Assembly (NCBI GenBank): GCA_902781515.1
Contig: CACZJU010000001.1
Span: 62,001 to 126,000, forward strand
Origin: an uncultured Bacteroidales bacterium
GTDB taxonomy: Bacteria; Bacteroidota; Bacteroidia; Bacteroidales; Bacteroidaceae
Length of the DNA stretch: 64,000 nucleotides
Reading direction: 5' to 3'
Position numbers and translations under genes: made by a program
Shown here: positions 50,534 through 60,549 of the stretch, piece by piece
Position numbering within the stretch: the stretch's first letter is position 1
Layout of the letters: every line of letters starts with the position of its first letter
Notes under the pieces: model-generated
Told to the model about the DNA's origin: nothing
The model's database searches: none
What the model saw: the letters and a program-made list of their open reading frames with translations, nothing else

Positions 50534-51772
50534 GTGGCAAAGAATGTATGTTCGTTTTGCGGTCGTTCCGATAAGGAAGTACCCCTGCTGATTAAGGGGC
50601 TCAGTGGCTTCATCTGTTCCGACTGTGCCGATGCTGCCTATAAGATAGTATTGGAAAACAAGGGGGCTACTGCCCAAAAAGGCGACTTCTCTCTTGCCCT
50701 TTCCGAACTGCCTAAGCCTCATGACATAAAGGCCTATCTCGACCAGTATGTGATTGGACAGGACGATGCAAAGCGCTATCTGGCAGTCAGCGTCTATAAC
50801 CACTATAAGCGCCTGGCTCAGGAACGTGGCGACGATGGGGTGGAGATAGAGAAGTCGAACATCATCATGGTAGGTCCTACAGGAACGGGAAAGACACTCT
50901 TGGCTCGCACTATTGCAAAGTTGCTGAAAGTTCCCTTTACCATTGTAGATGCTACTGTGTTCACCGAAGCAGGTTATGTGGGCGAGGATGTGGAGAGCAT
51001 ACTGAGTCGTTTGCTTCAGGTGGCTGACGGAGATGTGAAGGCTGCCGAGCGCGGAATCGTTTTCATCGATGAAATCGATAAAATTGCCCGTAAGACCGAT
51101 AATCCCAGCATCACTCGCGACGTTAGCGGTGAGGGTGTGCAGCAGGGCTTGCTGAAACTGCTTGAAGGCAGCATCGTGAATGTACCTCCAAAGGGAGGTC
51201 GTAAGCATCCCGATCAGGACTACGTTCATGTAGATACCCATAATATTTTGTTTATCTGCGGCGGTGCCTTTGATGGTATCGAGCGCAAGATAGCTCAACG
51301 ATTGAACACTCACGTTGTTGGATTCAATTCTATCCAGAATACTCGCAGTATCGATAAGAATAACCTGATGAAGTACATCCAGCCTCAGGATTTGAAGTCG
51401 TTTGGACTGATTCCGGAGATTATTGGACGATTGCCAGTGCTTACGTATCTGGATTCGCTGGACCGTGAGGCTCTGCACCGTATTCTTCTGGAACCTAAGA
51501 ACTCGCTCGTGAAGCAGCAGAAGAAACTGTTTGCAATGGACGGCATCGATTTGGAGTTCTCAAAGGACACACTCGACTATATTGTTGACAAGGCAGTTGA
51601 GTATAAACTCGGAGCACGCGGATTGCGTTCGATTATGGAGACGCTGATGATGCAATTGCAGTACGATTCTCCTTCAACAAAGAAAGCTGGCGATAAGCTT
51701 GTAATTACTAAGGAATATGCCGAGAAGCAGCTTGAAAACTCACTTCTGCAAGAGGCTGCTAACAGTCGCTGA
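50534..51772 (+). CDS. clpX: ATP-dependent Clp protease ATP-binding subunit
   Basis: 412 residues with a GTG start. The N-terminal zinc-binding domain has C6, C9, C28 and C31. Walker A is GPTGTGKT (K120), Walker B is IVFIDEID (D179/E180), the pore loop is GYVG at 148-151, and the ClpP-docking loop reads VGF (262-264, IGF in E. coli). Sensor regions and the C-terminal domain are complete. It unfolds tagged substrates and feeds them to ClpP. The GTG is fixed by the zinc domain, which starts four codons later. Confidence 0.96.
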   Translation: MAKNVCSFCGRSDKEVPLLIKGLSGFICSDCADAAYKIVLENKGATAQKGDFSLALSELPKPHDIKAYLDQYVIGQDDAKRYLAVSVYNHYKRLAQERGDDGVEIEKSNIIMVGPTGTGKTLLARTIAKLLKVPFTIVDATVFTEAGYVGEDVESILSRLLQVADGDVKAAERGIVFIDEIDKIARKTDNPSITRDVSGEGVQQGLLKLLEGSIVNVPPKGGRKHPDQDYVHVDTHNILFICGGAFDGIERKIAQRLNTHVVGFNSIQNTRSIDKNNLMKYIQPQDLKSFGLIPEIIGRLPVLTYLDSLDREALHRILLEPKNSLVKQQKKLFAMDGIDLEFSKDTLDYIVDKAVEYKLGARGLRSIMETLMMQLQYDSPSTKKAGDKLVITKEYAEKQLENSLLQEAANSR

Positions 51773-51806
51773 TTTTCGTTTTAACAAAAAATAACATTAG
51801 ATATTT

Positions 51807-51836
51807 GCCCCAAAGTTTGCACCTTTGGGGCTTTTT
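51807..51836 (+). terminator. Terminator of the tig-clpP-clpX operon
   Basis: GCCCCAAAG (51807-51815) pairs with CTTTGGGGC (51823-51831), 7-base loop, then TTTTT. Its loop and stem supply the TTTG of the recQ promoter, so the two signals overlap. Confidence 0.92.
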
Positions 51837-51848
51837 ATTATAACTTTG
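51816..51848 (+). promoter_or_regulatory. Promoter of recQ
   Basis: TTTG in the terminator loop (51816-51819), 21 bp, TAACTTTG (51841-51848), 29 bases before the proposed TTG start. Confidence 0.65.
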
Positions 51849-51877
51849 TAAGGAAGTTAGGGCTAAATCGAGAAAAA

Positions 51878-54049
51878 TTGATAGACTTTAATCTAAGTGA
51901 AAAACTAAAAAAGTACTTCGGTTTTGATACCTTTAAGGGCGATCAGGAGGCTATTATCCGCAACGTGTTGGCGGGTCGCGATACCTTTGTGCTGATGCCT
52001 ACAGGCGGCGGTAAATCGTTGTGCTATCAGTTGCCTGCTCTACTAATGGAGGGTACGGCAATAGTCATTTCACCGCTGATTGCCCTGATGAAGAATCAGG
52101 TTGATGCCATTCGTATGGTGAGCGAAGAGGATGGCATAGCCCACTTCATAAACTCCTCTCTTACTAAGGGCGAGATAGATCGTGCGAAAGAGGACATACG
52201 CGTAGGGCGTACGAAATTATTGTATGTAGCGCCTGAAAGTCTTACAAAGGAAGAGAATATAGAATTCCTGCGTACAGTGAAGATTTCGTTCTATGCTGTG
52301 GATGAGGCTCATTGTATTTCGGAATGGGGTCACGATTTCCGTCCTGAATATCGCAAGATTCGTCCCATCGTTCAGAATATAGGTGTCGCTCCGATTATTG
52401 CTCTGACTGCAACTGCTACAGATAAGGTTCGCGGCGATATAATGAAGAATCTGGGAATGGTGAACGCACGTGAGTTCAAGAGTTCGTTTAATCGTCCCAA
52501 CCTATATTATGGTATCCGCGCTAAGACAAAGGAAGTGGACAAGGATATAGTACGCTTCATCCGTCAGCATTCGGGCAAAAGCGGTATAATATACTGCCTG
52601 AGCCGCAAGAAGGTGGAGGAGTTGGCTGAATTCCTGCAGGTGAACAAGATTAATGCCAAACCGTATCATGCAGGTATGGATGCCCAGCAACGCAACGAGA
52701 CACAGGACGACTTCATCATGGAACGTATCGATGTCATTGTTGCCACCATAGCCTTTGGTATGGGTATCGATAAGCCGGATGTGCGTTTCGTTATCCATTA
52801 CGATATACCAAAGAGTCTGGAAGGTTACTATCAGGAGACTGGTCGTGCTGGACGAGACGGCGGCGAGGGTATATGCATCACCTTCTATACGCGGAAGGAC
52901 TTGCAGAAGTTGGAGAAGTTCATGGAAGGCAAGCCGCTGAGCGAGCAGGATATTGGTAAGCAACTGTTGCAGGAGACGGCAGCGTATGCAGAGAGTTCTG
53001 TATGTCGTCGTAAGTCGTTGCTGCACTATTTCGGTGAGGAATACAAGGAGAAGAATTGTGGGAATTGTGATAACTGTCTGCATCCTCATCCTGCGGTTGA
53101 GGCTAGTAACGAACTGGTGAAGGTGCTTCGTGTGGTTCGCGATGTGAAGGAGAATTTCAAGATAAATCACATAATAGATGTCCTTGTAGGTCGTTCCACC
53201 GAAGAGGTGCTGGCACATAAGCACAATAATCTGGTGTCCTTCGGAATAGGTTGCGATTTTCCACCACGTTTCTGGAATGCTGTAATCCGTCAGGGAATGC
53301 TTGCAGGTTATCTGCGTAAGGAAGTTGAGAACTACGGCCTGATAAAACTGACGAATCGTGGCATCACATTCATGCGTTCGCCTCAGCCGTTCGAAGTAAT
53401 AGAAGATCACGACTTTGCTGAGGCCGACTATGAAACAGCAACTACGGCAGCACTCGACGAAACTCTGCTTGCTATGCTGAAAGACCTGCGACGCAGTATT
53501 GCAAGGAAGATAGACAAGGCTCCATATCTGATATTCCAAGACTCTACCCTTGAGGATATGGCTACAATGTATCCTATCAACCTTGAGGAACTGGTGAATA
53601 TACAGGGTGTCAGCGAGGGTAAGGCAAAGCGCTTCGGAAAGGAATTCTGCGAGCTGATAGCACGACATTGTGAGGAAAACGAAATAGACAGACCTGAGAA
53701 CCTTCGTGTCCGTTCTTCTGCCAAGGATAATAAGTCGAAGCTAAAGGTAATGATTATTCAGAAGGTTGACTTGAAAGTCAGTCTTGAGGACATTGCCGAT
53801 GCATGTAATCTGGAATTTGAAGAATTGCTCGATGAAATCGAGACTATTGTCTATAGCGGACTTAAGCTCAATATAGATTATTATATCAAAGAGATAATGG
53901 ACGAGGACCACATGCTCGATATTTATGAATATTTCGAGGAAGCAGAAACTGACGACCTTGATGAGGCCCTCGACGAACTTGGTCCTGATTATACCGAGGA
54001 GGAGGTACGCTTGGTTCGTATCAAGTTCTATTCGGAAATGGCAAACTAA
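51878..54049 (+). CDS. recQ: ATP-dependent DNA helicase RecQ
   Basis: 723 residues. Walker A is PTGGGKS (K46), the DEAH box is at 142-145 within FYAVDEAHCISEWGHDF, and helicase motif VI reads QETGRAGRDG. The zinc site has C376, C394, C397 and C400, followed by a winged helix. An HRDC domain lies near 525-595 (IFQDSTLEDMATMYP). About 110 further residues, including an acidic end, extend beyond the E. coli length, as in other Bacteroidales RecQ proteins. The start is taken as TTG 51878 because no ATG or GTG precedes motif 0 in frame. It unwinds DNA 3' to 5' in recombination and fork repair. Confidence 0.93.
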   Translation: MIDFNLSEKLKKYFGFDTFKGDQEAIIRNVLAGRDTFVLMPTGGGKSLCYQLPALLMEGTAIVISPLIALMKNQVDAIRMVSEEDGIAHFINSSLTKGEIDRAKEDIRVGRTKLLYVAPESLTKEENIEFLRTVKISFYAVDEAHCISEWGHDFRPEYRKIRPIVQNIGVAPIIALTATATDKVRGDIMKNLGMVNAREFKSSFNRPNLYYGIRAKTKEVDKDIVRFIRQHSGKSGIIYCLSRKKVEELAEFLQVNKINAKPYHAGMDAQQRNETQDDFIMERIDVIVATIAFGMGIDKPDVRFVIHYDIPKSLEGYYQETGRAGRDGGEGICITFYTRKDLQKLEKFMEGKPLSEQDIGKQLLQETAAYAESSVCRRKSLLHYFGEEYKEKNCGNCDNCLHPHPAVEASNELVKVLRVVRDVKENFKINHIIDVLVGRSTEEVLAHKHNNLVSFGIGCDFPPRFWNAVIRQGMLAGYLRKEVENYGLIKLTNRGITFMRSPQPFEVIEDHDFAEADYETATTAALDETLLAMLKDLRRSIARKIDKAPYLIFQDSTLEDMATMYPINLEELVNIQGVSEGKAKRFGKEFCELIARHCEENEIDRPENLRVRSSAKDNKSKLKVMIIQKVDLKVSLEDIADACNLEFEELLDEIETIVYSGLKLNIDYYIKEIMDEDHMLDIYEYFEEAETDDLDEALDELGPDYTEEEVRLVRIKFYSEMAN

Positions 54050-54056
54050 GTTTCTT

Positions 54057-54076
54057 AAAAAGAATTAATTCTTTTT
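54057..54076 (+). terminator. Palindromic terminator after recQ
   Basis: A perfect 20-bp dyad (AAAAAGAATT then its complement), ending in five T residues, 8 bases after the recQ stop. Its last three bases overlap the -33 TTTG of the guaB promoter. Confidence 0.7.
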
Positions 54077-54104
54077 GAAATATGGGCGTAATGTGTTATC
54101 TTTG
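54074..54104 (+). promoter_or_regulatory. Promoter of guaB
   Basis: TTTG (54074-54077), 19 bp, TATCTTTG (54097-54104), 28 bases before the ATG at 54132. Confidence 0.82.
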
Positions 54105-54131
54105 TGCCCAAATTCCAAAAATACCTATATT

Positions 54132-55610
54132 ATGGCATCATTTATCGAAGACAGAATCGTTATGGACGGACTGACCTATGACGATGTATTGCTGGTTCCG
54201 GCTTATTCGGAAGTGCTTCCTCGCACCGTGAGTCTCGCAACCCGTTTTTCTCGTAACATTGAGCTGAAGATTCCATTTATCTCTGCAGCTATGGATACTG
54301 TGACCGAAGCTACTATGGCTATTGCTATAGCTCGTGAAGGCGGTATCGGTGTTATTCACAAGAATATGTCCATCGAGGAACAGGCCCGACAGGTGGCAAT
54401 AGTGAAGCGTGCTGAGAACGGTATGATTTACGACCCTGTGACAATACGTCGTGGACGTACCGTAGCAGATGCCCTGAACCTGATGAGCGAGTATCACATC
54501 GGTGGTATTCCTGTAGTAGATGAGGAAAACCATCTGGTGGGTATCGTTACCAATCGCGACCTGCGTTTTGAACTTAACCAGAATCGTCTTATCGATGAGG
54601 TGATGACAAGTGAGAACTTGGTGACAACACATGCCCAGACGGACCTGTTCGGAGCTGCCCAGATATTGCAGGAGAACAAGATAGAGAAACTGCCTGTAGT
54701 GGATGAGGAAAACCACCTAATCGGACTTATAACTTATAAGGATATTACTAAAGCCAAGGATAAGCCTATGGCTTGTAAGGATGCTAAAGGACGTTTGCGT
54801 GTGGCTGCAGGAGTGGGTGTAACCAACGATACCATTGAGCGCATGCAAGCTTTGGTTGATGCAGGTGCAGATGCCATAGTTATTGATACTGCACACGGTC
54901 ATTCCAAGTTCGTTATTGAGAAACTGAAAGAAGCTAAGGCAAAGTTCAAGGATGTAGATATCGTTGTCGGTAATGTTGCTACAGGCGAGGCTGCTCTGGC
55001 ATTGGTTGAGGCTGGAGCTGATGGTGTTAAGGTTGGTATCGGTCCCGGTAGTATCTGTACTACGCGTGTGGTTGCTGGTGTTGGCGTTCCACAGCTTTCT
55101 GCCGTCTATGATGTGGCACATGCTTTGGCTGGAACTGGTGTTCCCCTGATTGCTGATGGTGGTTTGCGTTATTCAGGTGATGTCGTTAAGGCTTTGGCTG
55201 CCGGCGGATACAGTGTGATGATTGGTTCGCTGATTGCTGGTACCGAGGAGTCTCCTGGTGATACAATCATCTACAACGGTCGTAAGTTTAAGTCTTATCG
55301 TGGAATGGGTTCACTTGAAGCTATGGAATGTGGCTCAAAGGACCGCTATTTCCAAGGTAATGTGAAGGATGCAAAGAAACTTGTTCCAGAAGGTATTGCC
55401 GGACGTGTTCCATACAAGGGCACTGTGCAGGAGGTTATCTATCAGCTTATAGGTGGTCTGCGCAGTGGTATGGGATATTGTGGTGCTGCCAGCATTGAGG
55501 ATTTGCATCATGCCAAGTTCGTGCGTATCACCAACGCCGGTGTGCTGGAGAGCCATCCTCATGATGTGACGATTACGAGTGAGGCTCCTAATTATAGCAG
55601 ACCGCAGTAA
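54132..55610 (+). CDS. guaB: Inosine-5'-monophosphate dehydrogenase
   Basis: 492 residues from the ATG that lies 28 bases after the promoter. The catalytic C309 sits in [17 protein letters not shown]. The NAD/IMP barrel includes [20 protein letters not shown] and [18 protein letters not shown]. Two CBS domains (about 95-150 and 155-210) are inserted in the barrel and carry the repeated VVDEENHL segment. The flap RYFQ lies near GSKDRYFQG. It oxidises IMP to XMP with NAD, committing purines to GTP. It sits between recQ and a periplasmic parvulin with no obvious functional link. Confidence 0.96.
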   Translation: MASFIEDRIVMDGLTYDDVLLVPAYSEVLPRTVSLATRFSRNIELKIPFISAAMDTVTEATMAIAIAREGGIGVIHKNMSIEEQARQVAIVKRAENGMIYDPVTIRRGRTVADALNLMSEYHIGGIPVVDEENHLVGIVTNRDLRFELNQNRLIDEVMTSENLVTTHAQTDLFGAAQILQENKIEKLPVVDEENHLIGLITYKDITKAKDKPMACKDAKGRLRVAAGVGVTNDTIERMQALVDAGADAIVIDTAHGHSKFVIEKLKEAKAKFKDVDIVVGNVATGEAALALVEAGADGVKVGIGPGSICTTRVVAGVGVPQLSAVYDVAHALAGTGVPLIADGGLRYSGDVVKALAAGGYSVMIGSLIAGTEESPGDTIIYNGRKFKSYRGMGSLEAMECGSKDRYFQGNVKDAKKLVPEGIAGRVPYKGTVQEVIYQLIGGLRSGMGYCGAASIEDLHHAKFVRITNAGVLESHPHDVTITSEAPNYSRPQ

Positions 55611-55678
55611 TAATTGATAATTCTTGCTTAGGCAAGCGTACTAAAGAAACGATTAGACAATTGATAATTCATAATTAG

Positions 55679-57109
55679 ATGAAACGTATAGCATTATTTC
55701 TCATTCTCTCATTTTCTCAATATCTCATTCTCTCAGTGTCGGCGCAGGACGACCCTATCGTCATGAAGATTGCCGGTAAGGATGTGCCTCGCTCGGAGTT
55801 TGAGTACAATTATAATAAAAATAACACCGAGAACGTAATTGATAAAAAGGACTTAGAGGATTACATACAATTGTTCATCAACTACAAACTGAAGGTGCAG
55901 GCTGCAGAGGATGCCAAAATGGATACTGCCAAGAGTTTTATTGATGAATTCCATACATACCGCAACCAGCAAATCATGCCGTTGTTAGTGCCCACAGGTG
56001 CAGAGGAACAGGAAGTACGTGCTTATTACGATGGTATGCTGAAGCAGTTGGATGGTCACGACCTGCGTTTCCCTTCTCATATATTTCTGCGTGTACCACA
56101 AAAGAGTACTGCTGATGAACAGGCAGTGAAGAAGGCCCTCATCGATAGTCTTTACAAGGCTCTGAATGACGGCACTCCCTTTGCTGAACTTGCAAAGAAG
56201 TATTCTGAGGACCCTCAGTCGGCAGCTCGCGGCGGCGACCTCACGTGGTTTGGTCCTGGACAGCTGGTGCCGGAATTTGAGAAGGTGATGTATTCACTAC
56301 AGAAAGGTGAGACCTCTGAACCTTTCCTTTCAACCGTAGGATATCATATCGTGTACCTAAAGGATTGCAAGCAATTGGAACCTTATGAGGAACTGCAGCC
56401 TAAGATTAAGAATTATCTGGAATCACGCGGACTTGCCGACCGTTTGGCAAGACAGGCTACAGACAGTCTTTCCAAGGTTCGTGGTATGACGGCAGAGCAA
56501 CTGCTTGATGCTGAAACGGAACGATTGTGTGCTGAGGATATGGAACTGAAGTATCTTGTTCAGGAATATCACGATGGTCTTTTGCTGTATGAAATCAGTA
56601 AGACTCAGATATGGGATCCTGCAGCAAAGGATACTACAGCACTGGAAAAGTATTTCAAGAAGAACAAAAAGAAGTATGCTTGGGATAAACCGCACTTCTA
56701 TGGTATGCCGTATTATACTCGTCAGCAACAGGATGTAAAGGCTGTGGCGAAATTGTTGAAGGGTGAACCAGAAGACCGTTGGACAACAAAGGTTCGTGAT
56801 GCATTCAATAAGGATAGTATCATGATACGTATGGAGCAGCCCCATCTATATGAGAAAGGTGAAAACGCATATATCGACTCCCTGATGTTTAAAGTGAGAG
56901 AAGGCAAGACAAAACTTCGAAAGGAGTTTCCCTATGCAGGAGCCATCGGACGTGTGCTGAAGAAAGGTCCCAAGCAGTGGACTGACGTATCGGCTCAGGT
57001 GGTTGCAGACTATCAGGCAGAATGTGACCGAAAGTTTGCTGAAGGACTTCGTAAGCGCTACGAGGTTGTAGTTTATCCAGAGGTCATAGCAACGGTTAAT
57101 AAACACTGA
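55679..57109 (+). CDS. Periplasmic parvulin-type peptidyl-prolyl isomerase
   Basis: 476 residues. A signal peptide is followed by a SurA-like N-terminal helical domain (GKDVPRSEFEYNYNKNN, then LFINYKLKVQAAEDA) and one parvulin domain at about 130-230 (FPSHIFLRV, then RGGDLTWFGPGQLVPEFE and GYHIVYL). The C-terminal half is a second helix-rich region without a clear second isomerase core. It probably assists folding of outer-membrane proteins. The hydrophobic core of the signal peptide is encoded by a CTCATTCTCTCATTTTCTCA spacer-like repeat (55697-55736), so even the leader has been rebuilt from low-complexity DNA. It heads the run parvulin, parvulin, LptA-like, small membrane protein, mutL. 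Confidence 0.88.
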   Translation: MKRIALFLILSFSQYLILSVSAQDDPIVMKIAGKDVPRSEFEYNYNKNNTENVIDKKDLEDYIQLFINYKLKVQAAEDAKMDTAKSFIDEFHTYRNQQIMPLLVPTGAEEQEVRAYYDGMLKQLDGHDLRFPSHIFLRVPQKSTADEQAVKKALIDSLYKALNDGTPFAELAKKYSEDPQSAARGGDLTWFGPGQLVPEFEKVMYSLQKGETSEPFLSTVGYHIVYLKDCKQLEPYEELQPKIKNYLESRGLADRLARQATDSLSKVRGMTAEQLLDAETERLCAEDMELKYLVQEYHDGLLLYEISKTQIWDPAAKDTTALEKYFKKNKKKYAWDKPHFYGMPYYTRQQQDVKAVAKLLKGEPEDRWTTKVRDAFNKDSIMIRMEQPHLYEKGENAYIDSLMFKVREGKTKLRKEFPYAGAIGRVLKKGPKQWTDVSAQVVADYQAECDRKFAEGLRKRYEVVVYPEVIATVNKH

Positions 57110-57145
57110 TTTCAATGCACAATTGACAATGCATAATTCACAATT

Positions 57146-58537
57146 ATGGAGAGAAGGTTATTGTTATTGATGGCGATGCTTTTAGCCGTAGCCAATTTTC
57201 AATTTGGCGAGGCACACGCACAAAAGACCAACAATATCATCGACGAAGTGATATGGGTTGTGGGTGACGAGGCGATATTGAAGAGTGAAGTGGAAGGTAT
57301 GCGTCGTGACCCTTCATGGTCGCAAATCAAGGGAAACCCATATTGTGTCATTCCTGAGCGGTTGGCAATTCAGAAACTGTTTCTCCATCAGGCAGCTATT
57401 GATAGTATAGAGGTAACTGATGCCCAGATAAACTCCTATGTTGAGGAACGAATAAATGACTGGGTGTTGACTGCCGGTAGTAAGGAAAAACTCGAGGAGT
57501 ATATGTCTATGCCCATCTCTCAGATACGAGAGGAACTTTTTGATCGCTACAAGGATGAGATGATGGTGAACAAGATGAGGGAGAAACTGACAGAGGATGT
57601 TAAGGTGACACCTGCTGAGGTACGCCGTTTCTTTAAGGATTTGCCAGAGGACTCCCTGCCGCTTATTCCCACTCAGGTTGAAGTGGAGATTGTGGTTCTC
57701 GAACCAAAGATTCCTGAAGAGGAGATAAATAGAGTAAAGGAAGAACTTAGAGGATATGCCGACCGTATAGTGAATGGTGGTATGTCGTTCTCTACATTGG
57801 CGATATTGTATAGTCAAGACCCAGGTTCTTCACGTCAGGGCGGTGAAATGGACTATATGGGTAAGGGACAGCTCGATCCTGCATTTGCCAACGTGGCTTT
57901 TGCTCTTACGGATCCCAAGAAGGTGTCAAAGGTGGTTGAATCAGAATTTGGTTTTCATATTATCCAGTTGATAGATAAACGTGGTGACAAGGGTAAGTTC
58001 CGTCATATACTTCGCAAGCCGAATGTGGCACAAAAGGATATTGATGCGGCTTTGGCTCGTCTTGACTCCATAGCAGACGATATCCGTAAGGAGAAATTCT
58101 CATTTGAAGATGCTGCTACATTCATCAGTGAGGATAAGGATACGAAGAACAATCGTGGCTTGATGACGAACCAGAAGCAGGGCTCTGATGGTGGTCGTAT
58201 GCAGACTTCACGTTTTGAGATGGGAGAATTGGCAAACCTGTCTCCGGAATTGGCTCGAGTAGTAGATGGAATGGAGATAGGGGAGATTTCCAAACCTTTC
58301 CAGATGACGAATCAGCGTATGAAGACGGTATGTACGATTGCTAAGTTGAAGAACCGTATTAAGTCTCATCGTGCAAGCATATCCGAAGATTTCCAGGTCT
58401 TGAGGGAAATAGTCTTGCGTAAGAAGAAGGAAAACCTGATAAACGATTGGATACGAGAGAAGCAGAAGTCCACTTATATCCGCATTAATGAGGATTGGTG
58501 TGATTGTGATTTCGAATATCCAGGATGGGTGAAGTAG
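57146..58537 (+). CDS. SurA-like periplasmic chaperone/isomerase with two parvulin regions
   Basis: 463 residues. Signal peptide with cleavage near AHAQ/KTNN. A SurA-type N-terminal domain follows (IIDEVIWVVGDEAILKSEVE). Parvulin region 1 spans about 173-271 (RQGGEMDYMGKGQLDPAFA, FGFHIIQLID). Region 2 spans about 283-395 (RHILRKP, then a diverged NRGLMTNQKQGSDGG). It matches the SurA layout for delivering beta-barrel proteins to the Bam complex, though the gene symbol is not assigned because two paralogues sit side by side. Its leader contains CAATTTTCAATTT, the wording of the AT-rich spacer repeats. Confidence 0.88.
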   Translation: MERRLLLLMAMLLAVANFQFGEAHAQKTNNIIDEVIWVVGDEAILKSEVEGMRRDPSWSQIKGNPYCVIPERLAIQKLFLHQAAIDSIEVTDAQINSYVEERINDWVLTAGSKEKLEEYMSMPISQIREELFDRYKDEMMVNKMREKLTEDVKVTPAEVRRFFKDLPEDSLPLIPTQVEVEIVVLEPKIPEEEINRVKEELRGYADRIVNGGMSFSTLAILYSQDPGSSRQGGEMDYMGKGQLDPAFANVAFALTDPKKVSKVVESEFGFHIIQLIDKRGDKGKFRHILRKPNVAQKDIDAALARLDSIADDIRKEKFSFEDAATFISEDKDTKNNRGLMTNQKQGSDGGRMQTSRFEMGELANLSPELARVVDGMEIGEISKPFQMTNQRMKTVCTIAKLKNRIKSHRASISEDFQVLREIVLRKKKENLINDWIREKQKSTYIRINEDWCDCDFEYPGWVK

Positions 58538-58578
58538 AGTTCAGTGTTGATAGTTTAGAGTTGATGGTTTAAAGAGGG

Positions 58579-60258
58579 GTGAAGGAGTGTAGGAATATAT
58601 TGCTTGGGTTGTTTGCATTGCTGGCTTTGTCAATGACGGCAGGGCCTGTAAGGAAGAACGGAAAACGCAGTCAGTCTGATTCGCGTGTTCATCTTCTGCA
58701 TGCCGACAGATTGTATTTCAACCAACGTCTTCATCCTACTGCTCAGTTCTTAGTCGGCAATGTCCAGTTTGACCATGAGGGTACGCTGATGTATTGTGAC
58801 AGTGCACTTTTCTATGAGGCCAGTAATTCCTTTGATGCTTTCGGACGTGTGAAGATGCGGCAGGGAGATACTCTGTCTCTTGATGGCGATATACTTTATT
58901 ACGATGGGCTCGACCAGATAGCACGTGTACGGCAGAATGTTGTTCTCAGGCATCGTGGCACTAATCTTTATGCCGATTCATTGGATTATGACAGGCTCTA
59001 TGACCTTGGTTATTTCTTTGAAGGCGGTAAACTGGTGGATAAGGATAATGAACTTACCAGCGATTGGGGTGAATATAGTCCTACCACACGTGAGGCTGTG
59101 TTTAATTACAATGTCCGTCTCGTTAATCCTCGTCCTCCTAAGGAGGCAAAGTCTGTGCTAATAAGTGATACTCTCCATTATAATTCCAAAACTGGTATTG
59201 CTCATGTGTTCGGTCCCAGTAATATCGATAATGGTCAGAACCATATTTACACAGAAAATGGGTATTTTAACACGAATACCGACGAGAGTAATATGCTCAA
59301 CCGCTCAATATTGCAGAATGGTTATAAAATATTGATTGGCGACAGTGTATATTGGAATAATAAGGATTCAATAGGTAAGGCATTTGGGCATGTCATATAT
59401 ACTGATACTCTTAATAAAAATAAGTTCACCGGCAACTATGTCCTTTATAATGACAAGACGGGTTATGCTGAGGCTGCCGATAGTGCTGTGCTCATAGATT
59501 ATTCGCAGCGTGACACGTTCTATGCTCATGCAGATTCATTCTTGTTGCGTACGTTTTATATTAATACCGATAGTGTCTATCGTATGCTGCATGCCTTCAA
59601 TCATGTGAGGGCGTACCGTGTGGATGTGCAAGCGGTATGCGATTCGATGGTCTATGACAGTCGCGACTCATGCACAACGATGTATCGCGATCCAATTATT
59701 TGGCAGGAAGGTCAACAAATTCTTGGTGAGGTAATCAAGGCCTGGCGTAATGATAGTACTATCGATAGTGTTTATGTGATTAATCAGGCTCTTACTGTCG
59801 AACGCATTGATTCTGTTCACTATAATCAGGTTGCAAGCAAGGAAATGTATATATACTTCGATGGAACGGATCCATATCTTACTATTGCGGATAAAAATGT
59901 ATATGTAAACTACTATCCTTTTGATGATGATTCGCTGATGATTGGGATGAATCATACGGAAACGAGTCAAATGAAGTTGTTCATGCAGGGACGCAAGATT
60001 CAGAAGATATGGATGCCGGAAGCTTCTGGAGTTATGTATCCGCTTTTCCTGACGCCCCCCAATGAGCTCTATCTTGATAACTTTGCATGGTTTGATTATG
60101 TGCGTCCGCTCGACAAGGATGACATATTCCACTGGAGGGGAAAGAAGGCTGGCACAGAGCTTAAAGCCAGTGTTACGCGAACAGCTCCCAAACAGAATTT
60201 AGATGATGTGAAGTCTGATGGGAAGCGAAAAAACAAAAAAACAAGTAAAACAAAGTAG
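58579..60258 (+). CDS. OstA/LptA-like lipopolysaccharide transport protein
   Basis: 559 residues with a GTG start and an N-terminal signal-like segment (NILLGLFALLALSMTAGPV). The N-terminal OstA-like domain is repetitive beta-jellyroll: HLLHADRLYFNQ, GNVQFDHEGTLMYCDSA, VKMRQGDTLSLDGDILYY, VVLRHRGTNLYADSLDY. LptA-type proteins form the periplasmic bridge that carries lipopolysaccharide to the outer membrane. Bacteroidota versions are longer than the 185-residue E. coli LptA, as here. The C-terminus turns lysine-rich (KSDGKRKNKKTSKTK). It lies behind the two parvulins, consistent with an envelope-assembly operon. Confidence 0.82.
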   Translation: MKECRNILLGLFALLALSMTAGPVRKNGKRSQSDSRVHLLHADRLYFNQRLHPTAQFLVGNVQFDHEGTLMYCDSALFYEASNSFDAFGRVKMRQGDTLSLDGDILYYDGLDQIARVRQNVVLRHRGTNLYADSLDYDRLYDLGYFFEGGKLVDKDNELTSDWGEYSPTTREAVFNYNVRLVNPRPPKEAKSVLISDTLHYNSKTGIAHVFGPSNIDNGQNHIYTENGYFNTNTDESNMLNRSILQNGYKILIGDSVYWNNKDSIGKAFGHVIYTDTLNKNKFTGNYVLYNDKTGYAEAADSAVLIDYSQRDTFYAHADSFLLRTFYINTDSVYRMLHAFNHVRAYRVDVQAVCDSMVYDSRDSCTTMYRDPIIWQEGQQILGEVIKAWRNDSTIDSVYVINQALTVERIDSVHYNQVASKEMYIYFDGTDPYLTIADKNVYVNYYPFDDDSLMIGMNHTETSQMKLFMQGRKIQKIWMPEASGVMYPLFLTPPNELYLDNFAWFDYVRPLDKDDIFHWRGKKAGTELKASVTRTAPKQNLDDVKSDGKRKNKKTSKTK

Positions 60259-60261
60259 GAT

Positions 60262-60549
60262 ATGGGAATGTTTCAGACTCGTGAACCACGCAAATACCGT
60301 CGCATTAGTATGTATACTAGTGAACGTCAGGATAAATTGGACAAACTCGTACGTGACGTTAAGCGCGAGATGGGTGAATTGCCATCTACCGACATAGAAC
60401 CCGACCATTTCAAGGGAAAATTCTCCAAGTTTACACCTCGCGCTCATCGCGCTAGTCAGCGTGATTTTAAGCTCACATGGCCTCTGGCACTCATAATAGT
60501 TATGGTACTCGTGCTGTTGTGGCGCTATATTCTTATGGGAAGATTATAA
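60262..60549 (+). CDS. Small single-pass membrane protein of unknown function
   Basis: 95 residues: a basic, charged N-terminal two thirds (REPRKYRRISMYTSERQDKL, then FKGKFSKFTPRAHRASQRDF) and one C-terminal membrane helix (WPLALIIVMVLVLLWRYILM). It begins 3 bases after the LptA-like stop, and its stop overlaps the mutL ATG. A protein of this kind before mutL is common in Bacteroidales, from memory, but I know of no function. Confidence 0.75.
   Translation: MGMFQTREPRKYRRISMYTSERQDKLDKLVRDVKREMGELPSTDIEPDHFKGKFSKFTPRAHRASQRDFKLTWPLALIIVMVLVLLWRYILMGRL

Noticed and set aside
54138..54716. Minus-strand frame opposite guaB
   Set aside because: Complement of a highly conserved enzyme; no promoter or domain.
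55622..55636. Small hairpin after guaB (CTTGC-TTAG-GCAAG)
   Set aside because: The stem is short and no T-run follows, so it was not called as a terminator.
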